DNA of 64,000 nucleotides from positions 78,565,738 to 78,629,737 of the forward strand of contig CM061227.1 of the NCBI GenBank assembly GCA_030844895.1, given 5' to 3'. Under the pieces are notes generated by a model, which was not told the DNA's origin, did no database searches, and saw only the letters and a list, made by a program, of their open reading frames with translations. Positions 57,891-64,000 of the stretch are shown piece by piece. The stretch is from Ambrosia x helenae (Eukaryota > Streptophyta > Magnoliopsida > Asterales > Asteraceae). A program made the translations under genes and the position numbers. Each line of letters starts with the position of its first letter. The first letter of the stretch is position 1.

Positions 57891-58514
57891 ATGGCGAATG
57901 AAGGAGAACAAGTTGGAGTTATGATGGAAATTGAAGAAGGAGAAATTCAAGAAGTTGTTATGGAAAACGATGCTCAAGAAATTCCAAGTACGGATGATTT
58001 GATAAACGAAATAACGGGATTGGAGTGGAATGAAAATGGGTTGGAACTAAATCTAGGGACAATCGGCATCATAGGGCCACTACCCGAGCCGATCTACGCC
58101 CCATCTGAACCCATCCACCGATACCCGTACGTCGATCCAACTTCCCACTATTATCCCGACCCGACCTTCGGAGATTTTCTTAGCTCCTCTAGTAACCTTT
58201 CAATGGAGGGATCAAGCCAAACAAACTCATACCTTTCGCCATATTACCCGACTTATCCCCCGGTTACCCCCATGATTCCCGTGATTGATCCCTACTTAGA
58301 AGCGACCATAGTTAATCGCACTAACTTAGCATTGCAACCCCAAGACTATGTGAGCAAACAAGAGCATATGGCATTGATGGAAAGTTATTACAAGATGAAA
58401 GCTCAACGCGACAAAGCGTGTGAAATGGTGGAGGAACTCAAGAGGGTGATAAGGAGGTTTGGGCATCAAACTAAGCAAATTATGGAAGAACCAAAGTACC
58501 CTTCGGTGCTTTGA
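57891..58514 (+). CDS. extra ORF upstream of gag in element F, unknown function
   Basis: A 207-codon frame from MANEGEQVG; an in-frame ATG lies 4 codons earlier. The acidic N-terminus has repeated Glu and VMMEIEEGEIQEVVMEND. A Pro/Tyr-rich middle follows (PTSHYYPDPTFG, SPYYPTYPPVTP). The C-terminal ~55 residues (QEHMALMESYYKMKAQRDKACEMVEELKRVIRRF) look like a coiled coil. No family is recognised. It is intact although pol is broken. It lies 80 bp after the PBS and 350 bp before gag. Tat/Ogre elements have an ORF before gag, but this pol is chromovirus-like, so the ORF is unexpected. It may be a captured host fragment or a lineage-specific accessory gene. Confidence 0.6.
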   Translation: MANEGEQVGVMMEIEEGEIQEVVMENDAQEIPSTDDLINEITGLEWNENGLELNLGTIGIIGPLPEPIYAPSEPIHRYPYVDPTSHYYPDPTFGDFLSSSSNLSMEGSSQTNSYLSPYYPTYPPVTPMIPVIDPYLEATIVNRTNLALQPQDYVSKQEHMALMESYYKMKAQRDKACEMVEELKRVIRRFGHQTKQIMEEPKYPSVL

Positions 58515-58861
58515 GGATGGGGTCGAAAAGATGGTGGTGGAAGTAGGAAAGAGTTGCATGTAGGAAAGCATGAAAATAATGTTATGTAGTTGTGGTAATT
58601 ATGTGGTTATCTAAGTAGTGGTTGTATGTGGGAAACTTTAGTTAAGAAAAGTGCATGTGGTAGTGGTAGTAATGTAATCCAAATGGGATGAAATTTGGGT
58701 GTAACATCTAGACATTTTGTTATAATATATATATCTAGATGTTTTATTATCTATGTTTCAAGTAAAATAATTAATAATATAGTAAGTATTTAAATGTTAT
58801 TAATAATTAAAGTAAAAATTAAATGGATTACTAACTAAATCAATTTTGTATTTATAGAGAA
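58515..58861 (+). other. spacer between extra ORF and gag of element F
   Basis: AT-rich and non-coding. It contains a 9-bp inverted repeat ACATCTAGA (58705) / TCTAGATGT (58734). TTTTGTATTTATAG just before the gag ATG could be a splice acceptor. Confidence 0.5.
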
Positions 58862-60121
58862 ATGCCTCGTAGAAAGACTAGTCCTAGACGATCCGACCGA
58901 AAAGCAAAAACTACGCCAGAAGTCGAAAATAACTTAAGATCTAAACAGAAAAATCGTGCTTCTTCATCTAAACCAACCGAACCTATTGAAGAACCAATCA
59001 TAGAAGAACATCCTACTTCAACCGAAACAACCGAGTTAGAAGAAAAGATGAAAAAGTTAGTATTAGATGGAATTCACGATTCACTACCCTCTTTGATAGA
59101 CATGTTAGGAATAGAAAAACAATCTACCTCAAAAACTCCTAGAGAAGAAGAATATGTTAATTTAGAAAACAATTCAGGAAAAACCTGTGATTATAAGTCC
59201 TTCATGGCATGTAAACCCGAGTCTTTTGACGGTAGTTCAGGGGCCATCGGAGCCACTAGATGGCTAGAAGAAATGGAAGCAATCTTAGAAATAAGTAATT
59301 GTGCACCCCGTGACCAAGTAAAATTCGCCACCCATTCCTTAAAAGCTGAAGCTTTAAATTGGTGGAACATGATTAGACAAGTAAAGGGAAAAAGTGTTGT
59401 GGCAAATATGACCTGGGTAGAATTTAGAACCCTGATAACTGAAAAATACTGTCCTATTAATGAGATGGAGAAAATGGAGATGGAATTTTTAGGACTAGAA
59501 ATGAAAGGATTAGATTGTGTAAGCTATATCAACAAATTCAATCAACTTGCTCGCTTAGTACCACACCAAGTAACACCTGAACCTAAGCGAATAAGAAGAT
59601 TTATTTGGGGTTTAAATCCGCAGATCCAGGGGATAGTTAGAGGTGCTAAACCTATTAAGTATGATGTTGCATGTGAACTAGCTTTAAGCTTAATTGATGA
59701 CATAATCCGTCATAGAGAAAAAGATAAGCTACAAGTAGGTAAAAAAAGAGGTTGGAGTGAAACCTTCTGTCCCACCAATTATAACACCTCGGGAAAAAGC
59801 CAAGAAAACTCCCGAGAGGAAGGAAACCCAGGAAAGAAACCTTATAGGGGAAGCAACCCGTTCTGTCAGAAATGTAAGTTTTACCATACGGGTGACTGTA
59901 GAAAAAGGTGTAATCGATGTGGACGATTTCATTTTGGTGAATGTAAAGGACTTCATTGTCAAAAATGTAACAAAGTAGGACATCAAACCAAGGAATGTAG
60001 GTTCGATCCCGATCGCCCATGGGTGTGTTACTAATGTAAAGAACCCGGCCATTACAAAGTTGATTGCCCAAAACTCAAGAATTCTCCACAAAAAGAGCAA
60101 GCACGGGGAAGGGTTTTTGTT
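58862..60121 (+). pseudogene. Gag of element F, one stop inside a zinc knuckle
   Basis: MPRRKTSPRRSDRK basic head, then an acidic linker. The retrotransposon gag domain lies at about residues 115-290 (FDGSSGAIGATRWLEEMEAIL, ALNWWNMIR, FNQLARLVPHQVTPE). A Cys-rich array follows (CQKCKFYHTGDC, CNRCGRFHFGEC, CQKCNKVGHQTKEC). A TAA at 60032-60034 falls between the first two Cys of the last knuckle, which continues CKEPGHYKVDC. Protease follows in the same frame, so gag-pro was one frame before the stop. Capsid and RNA-packaging role by family. Confidence 0.85.
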
Positions 60122-60625
60122 ATGAATGCGGAAGAAGCACGTGAAGAACCAGATCTAGTGACGGGTATGTTTTATCTTGATCACTTACCCGTTTATACTT
60201 TGTTCGATACCGGAGCTAATCTTAGTTTTATTTCAAAGACTTTTATAGAAAAGCTAAACGTTTCCCCAGAATCCTTAATCAAACCCTATGAAATCGAAAT
60301 AGCTGATGGTAAAATTTTAAAAGCTACCGAAGTATTTAAAAATTTTACATTAACTATTGAAACCTGGGAATTCAAAATTAATCTTATACCTATGAACCTA
60401 GGAGAATTCGATATTGTAATAGGGATGGATTGGTTAGCTTCTAATCAAGCCGAAATAGTTTGCAAAGAGAAGTTAGTAAAAATTCCATTGCCTAATCATG
60501 AAACCTTAACCATTTACGGAGAAAAACCTAAGGGAGCGTTAAACCTAATTCCGAGTGCTAAGATGTTAAAATATTTAAACAAGGGGACATCAAGCTTTCT
60601 TAGTACACGTGAATTTAGGAAATGA
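60122..60625 (+). pseudogene. protease region of element F
   Basis: Retropepsin-like: LFDTGANLSFIS (DTGA catalytic motif, residues about 24-35), then IEIADGKI and FDIVIGMDWLASNQAEI, typical of gypsy proteases. It is open in frame with gag. At about 60600 the frame shifts; RT continues in the next frame with a 17-bp overlap. Confidence 0.85.
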
Positions 60626-61571
60626 AGGGAAAGGATTAGAAATGGATAAGATTAAGATTGTTTCGGAATTTAGAGATGTATTTCCAGATGAATTACCCGG
60701 TTTACCCCCACCTCGTCAAGTGGAATTCCAGATTAACCTAATTCCTGGAGCCGCACCCATTGCTAGAGCTCCATATAGGTTAGCCACAACGGAATTGAAA
60801 GAATTAACAAACCAATTAGAGGAACTCATAGAAAGAGGGTTTATTAGACCAAGCACATCCCCTTGGGGAGCACCTGTGCTTTTTGTTAAGAAGAAAGATG
60901 GGTCTATGAGAATGTGTATAGACTATCGGGAGCTAAACAAGTTAACCATTAAGAACCGATATCCGTTACCTAGGATAGACGATCTTTTTGACCAATTGCA
61001 TGGGTCAAAATACTTTTCAAAGATTGATCTTAGATCAGGTTATCATCAACTGAAAATAAGAGATGAAGATGTTTCAAAAACTGCTTTTAGAACTAGATAC
61101 AGACATTATGAGTTTTTAGTAATGCCTTTTGGATTAACCAATGCCCCTGCAGCATTCATGGATCTGATGAATAGAATTTGCCGACCTTATTTAGATAAGT
61201 GTGTAATTGTGTTTTTGGATGACATACTAATTTATTCAAAATCCGAAGAAGAACATGAGCAACATTTAAGAGAAATTCTAGAAACATTAAGAAAAGAGAA
61301 ACTTTACGCAAAATTTACTAAATGTGAATTTTGGGTAAAAGAAATCAAGTTTCAATAAGGACGGAATTCAAGTAGATCCTGCAAAAATAGAAGCCGTTCA
61401 AAAATGGGAAACTCCCAAAAATCCTACAGAAATTAGGCAATTTCTAGGATTAGCAGGATATTATAGAAGATTATAGAAAATTTTGCTAGATTAGCACTAC
61501 CTCTCACATCCTTAACTAGGAAAGCTTCTAAGTTTGAATGGAGAGAAAAACAAGAACAAGCGTTTCAAAGT
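60609..61571 (+). pseudogene. reverse transcriptase of element F
   Basis: Open to 61358: FPDELPGLPPPRQVEF, APYRL, SPWGAPVLFVKKKDGSMR, IDYRELNKLTIKNRYPLPRID, KIDLRSGYHQ (first catalytic Asp), MPFGLTNAPAAFMDLMNR and VFLDDILIYS (catalytic DD near 61220). At about 61355 a small deletion shifts the frame. DPAKIEAVQKW and QFLGLAGYYRR follow out of frame until a second shift near 61470 restores it. These motifs place it in the chromovirus side of Ty3/gypsy, most like Tekay/Del. Confidence 0.88.
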
Positions 61572-63554
61572 TTGAAAGATAAGTTATGTGAAGCTCCCGT
61601 GTTAACTCTACCGGAGGAAGGAAAAGCATTCACAGTATACTATGATGCTTCCCTACAAGGATTAGGTTGTGTATTAATGCAAGAAAATCACGTTATCGCA
61701 TATGCTTCCCGACAACTAAAAAGACATGAGCAAAATTATGTTACTCATGATTTAGAAATGGGAGCTATAATATTTGCATTAAAAATATGGAGACACTATT
61801 TATATGGGACCAAGTGTACCATCTACACGGATCATAAGGGCCTCCAAAATATTTTTGATCAAAAACTCTTAAATATGCGACAAAGAAGATGGGTAGAAAT
61901 TCTAAGTGATTATGAATGTGATATAAAATACCATCCAGGAAAAGCCAATATTGTAGTTGATGCCCTAAGCAGAAAAGATAGAACTTTAGGAGCAAAGGTT
62001 TACAAAATTTCAATAATCAACGAATTTTTATCACAATTAAGAAACTTTCAAAGAAAAGCCTTAGAACCTGCCTTCATAAAAGCCGAGTTACTCAACAGAG
62101 AAGAAGAAATGTTGATAGAAGGGACAGACGGGATACTAAGATATAACCAAAGAATTTGGATACCTCAGCATGGAAATCAAAAAGAAATAGTTTTAAGAGA
62201 AATGCATGGTTCCAAATATTCTATACACCCAGGAAGCCATAAAATGTACCGGGACCTTAGAAGAAATTTTTGGTGGCCCGGTATGAAAAGAAGCGTGGGT
62301 GAATTTGTAGCCAAATGTATAATTTGTTCCAAAGTTAAGGCTGAGCATCAGAAACCTAGTGGTTTATTAATCCAACCAGAAATCCCAGTCTGGAAATGGG
62401 ATCAAATCACTATGGATTTGGTAACAAAGTTACCAAAAACCCGAAAAGGTTACGATACCATTTGGGTTATTGTAGACCGTCTAACTAAATCTGCTCATTT
62501 TCTGCCTATACAAGAAAATTTTAAGATCGAAAAACTGTCTAGAATTTATTTGCATGAAATAGTATCTAGACATGGAATACCCCTCTCAATAATCTCAGAT
62601 CGTGACAGTCGATTCACATCTAGATTTTGGGAAGGCCTCCAGGATGCTCTAGGATCTCAAATAAAAATGAGCACAGCATATCACCCACAAACAGACGGCC
62701 AAAGTGAAAGAACCATACAAACAGTAGAGGATATGCTAAGAGCTTGTGTCCTGGAATTCGGTGGCAGTTGGGATACTCATCTACCATTAATAGAATTTTC
62801 TTATAATAATAGTTATCACGCTTCCATTCAAGCAGCGCCATTCGAAGCTCTATATGGTAGAAAGTGTCGATCTCCGATATGTTGGAACGATGTCGGAGAA
62901 AACCAACTCACGGGCCCACAGATTATCCAAGAAACAACAGATAAGATTGTGCAGATTAAGAAAAATTTAGAAAAAGCAAGAAGTCGCCAAAAGAGTTACG
63001 CAGATAATCGGAGAAGACCATTAGAATTTCAAGAAGGAGATTATGTCCTATTAAAAGTATCACCTTGGAAAGGGGTAATAAGATTCCAAAAGCGAGGAAA
63101 ACTAAATCCCCGTTTTATAGGACCATATCGAGTGAAGGCTAGAATAGGACCAGTAGCCTATAGATTGGAGTTACCCCCAGAATTGAGCGAAATTCATGAT
63201 GTCTTCCATATTTCTAACCTTAGAAAATGCGTAATAGATGCACAAGCTATTATTCCATTAGATCAGGTCAAGGTGAACCCTCAACTTCACTTTACGGAAG
63301 AACCCATAGAAATTATGTCACGACAAGAAAAGAAGTTGACAAGAGGCAAGATTCCTATAGTACAAGTTAAATGGAATGCCAAACAAGGACCTGAAATTAC
63401 GTTTGAAAGAGAAGACGTTATGAAAACAAAATACCCCCACTTGTTCAGAAATCAGGTAAAGTTATTAAAATTTCGGGGACAAAATTTCCTAAGGGGGGGG
63501 GGAGAGTGTAACGACTCCAAAATTAATCGCGATTATAAACGACTACTAAAATAG
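61572..63554 (+). CDS. RNaseH and integrase of element F (3' part of pol)
   Basis: 660 codons without a stop. RNaseH: FTVYYDASLQGLG (Asp25), HDLEMGA, YTDHKGLQ and DALSRK. The integrase zinc finger is an HHCC pattern ending CIICSKVKAEH. The core has MDLVTKLPK, SDRDSRFTS and TDGQSERTIQ (D, D, E). KLNPRFIGPYRVKARIGPVAYRLELP is a GPY/F-type module. The C-terminal VKWNAKQGPEITFEREDVMKTKYPHLF resembles the degenerate chromodomain-like tail of Tekay elements. The frame passes through the PPT and ends inside the 3' LTR. The first codon is a convenience; the natural protein is a polyprotein joined to RT. Confidence 0.9.
   Translation: MKDKLCEAPVLTLPEEGKAFTVYYDASLQGLGCVLMQENHVIAYASRQLKRHEQNYVTHDLEMGAIIFALKIWRHYLYGTKCTIYTDHKGLQNIFDQKLLNMRQRRWVEILSDYECDIKYHPGKANIVVDALSRKDRTLGAKVYKISIINEFLSQLRNFQRKALEPAFIKAELLNREEEMLIEGTDGILRYNQRIWIPQHGNQKEIVLREMHGSKYSIHPGSHKMYRDLRRNFWWPGMKRSVGEFVAKCIICSKVKAEHQKPSGLLIQPEIPVWKWDQITMDLVTKLPKTRKGYDTIWVIVDRLTKSAHFLPIQENFKIEKLSRIYLHEIVSRHGIPLSIISDRDSRFTSRFWEGLQDALGSQIKMSTAYHPQTDGQSERTIQTVEDMLRACVLEFGGSWDTHLPLIEFSYNNSYHASIQAAPFEALYGRKCRSPICWNDVGENQLTGPQIIQETTDKIVQIKKNLEKARSRQKSYADNRRRPLEFQEGDYVLLKVSPWKGVIRFQKRGKLNPRFIGPYRVKARIGPVAYRLELPPELSEIHDVFHISNLRKCVIDAQAIIPLDQVKVNPQLHFTEEPIEIMSRQEKKLTRGKIPIVQVKWNAKQGPEITFEREDVMKTKYPHLFRNQVKLLKFRGQNFLRGGGECNDSKINRDYKRLLK
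63491..63506 (+). other. polypurine tract of element F
   Basis: AA followed by G10, then AGAG directly before the LTR. Confidence 0.85.
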
Positions 63555-64000
63555 CATTGGGCCACCCAAGGGTGTTGCCCAATAACTTTACCCGGATAAC
63601 GGACCATCCCAATAGCCAGCCCATTAGTCATTAAACTAAGGCCCGATAACCGGAATACTTGTAAGACCAATAGAGTATAAGTGGGCCGTAACATGGACCC
63701 GATAGAAGAATAGGCCCAAACTAAACCATTAGCTATTTTGTTGGGACCATTATAGTGTTAACTAAACTATATCTCGGCCCATTATATCAATGTTAGAAAA
63801 TTATGTTAAAACCCATTAGTAACCAAAGCCCACTTATTAGATAATATAATCAAGTCCAATACCCTCTTTAGCAAATGATCGGCCCATCCTTGGTTCATGA
63901 GGTGCCGCCACTTTTGCATACCACCTAAGAAATTAAAGATTCCATCCTTTACACTCAACCTATCTCTCATTACTACACCTCATCCAATCTACTTGTAGGC
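63507..64000 (+). repeat. 3' LTR of element F, cut by window end
   Basis: Matches 56192-56686 with one A missing in the run at 63520; continues beyond the window. Confidence 0.95.

Larger units (their letters stand above)
56192..64000 (+). mobile_element. Ty3/gypsy element F (Tekay/Del-like chromovirus), young, 3' LTR cut by window end
   Basis: LTR termini TGTAACGAC...GTCGTTACA (9-bp perfect inverted ends), iMet-type PBS, an extra ORF, gag, PR, RT, RNaseH, IN and PPT in gypsy order. The visible 494 bases of 3' LTR match the 5' LTR except for one A in a run, so it inserted very recently. It is inserted in G's leader. Despite its youth, pol carries one stop and three frameshifts. Confidence 0.9.

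Overview
The window is plant nuclear repeat DNA. I can support no intact host gene in it. Family resemblance of the Gag/Pol proteins (recalled, not searched) suggests a eudicot, probably Asteraceae. Almost every base belongs to LTR retrotransposons nested in one another, and insertion order can be read from target-site duplications (TSDs).

Layout. (1) 1-3255: piece of a Ty1/copia Sirevirus-like element (copy C, + strand): inter-ORF region plus a broken third ORF (ORF3). (2) 3256-9670: Ty3/gypsy element D (- strand), non-autonomous with a 94-codon mini-Gag, inserted in C; its right LTR is cut off. (3) 9671-10457: Helitron 3' end with a captured exon. (4) 10458-40593: Sirevirus-like copy A (- strand), order LTR-gag-PR-IN-RT-RNaseH-ORF3-LTR. 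Its ORF3 holds a solo LTR (12400-12912), its gag holds an LTR fragment (38111-38438), and its pol is split by gypsy-2 (18630-33783, TSD GTACT). Gypsy-2 is a gag-only element; one LTR contains a solo Sirevirus LTR (18790-19324) and the other contains gypsy E (27001-33714, TSD TAAAC), a second mini-Gag element. (5) 40594-50502: Sirevirus-like copy B (- strand), into whose ORF3 copy A inserted. (6) 50503-56191: LTR and leader of gypsy G, inserted in B's gag; the LTR contains a solo gypsy LTR (51888-54389, TSD ATTAG). (7) 56192-64000: gypsy F, Tekay/Del-like, inserted in G's leader, very young, with gag, PR, RT, RNaseH, IN and an extra ORF before gag; its 3' LTR runs off the window. Maximum nesting seen is B > A > gypsy-2 > E.

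Most interesting signals. (a) The LTRs of D, E, gypsy-2 and the 51888-54389 solo LTR carry tRNA-like modules (A box, B box, T-run). A sense module lies about 325-340 bp downstream of the TATA region in all four. In the three full elements an antisense module lies about 265-285 bp upstream. The module sequences differ between families but the spacing is kept. (b) The Sirevirus ORF3 appears to have its own transcription unit: an LTR-like palindrome plus TATA, then a candidate 560-605-nt 5'UTR intron whose acceptor sits 8 nt before the ATG in all three copies. (c) Sirevirus control regions are filled with a TTCGACC/GGTCGAA motif that folds into palindromes next to the TATA box.

Limits: all coordinates, alignments and identities were read by eye. 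Many LTR-pair differences are single-base indels, so some frameshifts may be assembly errors.
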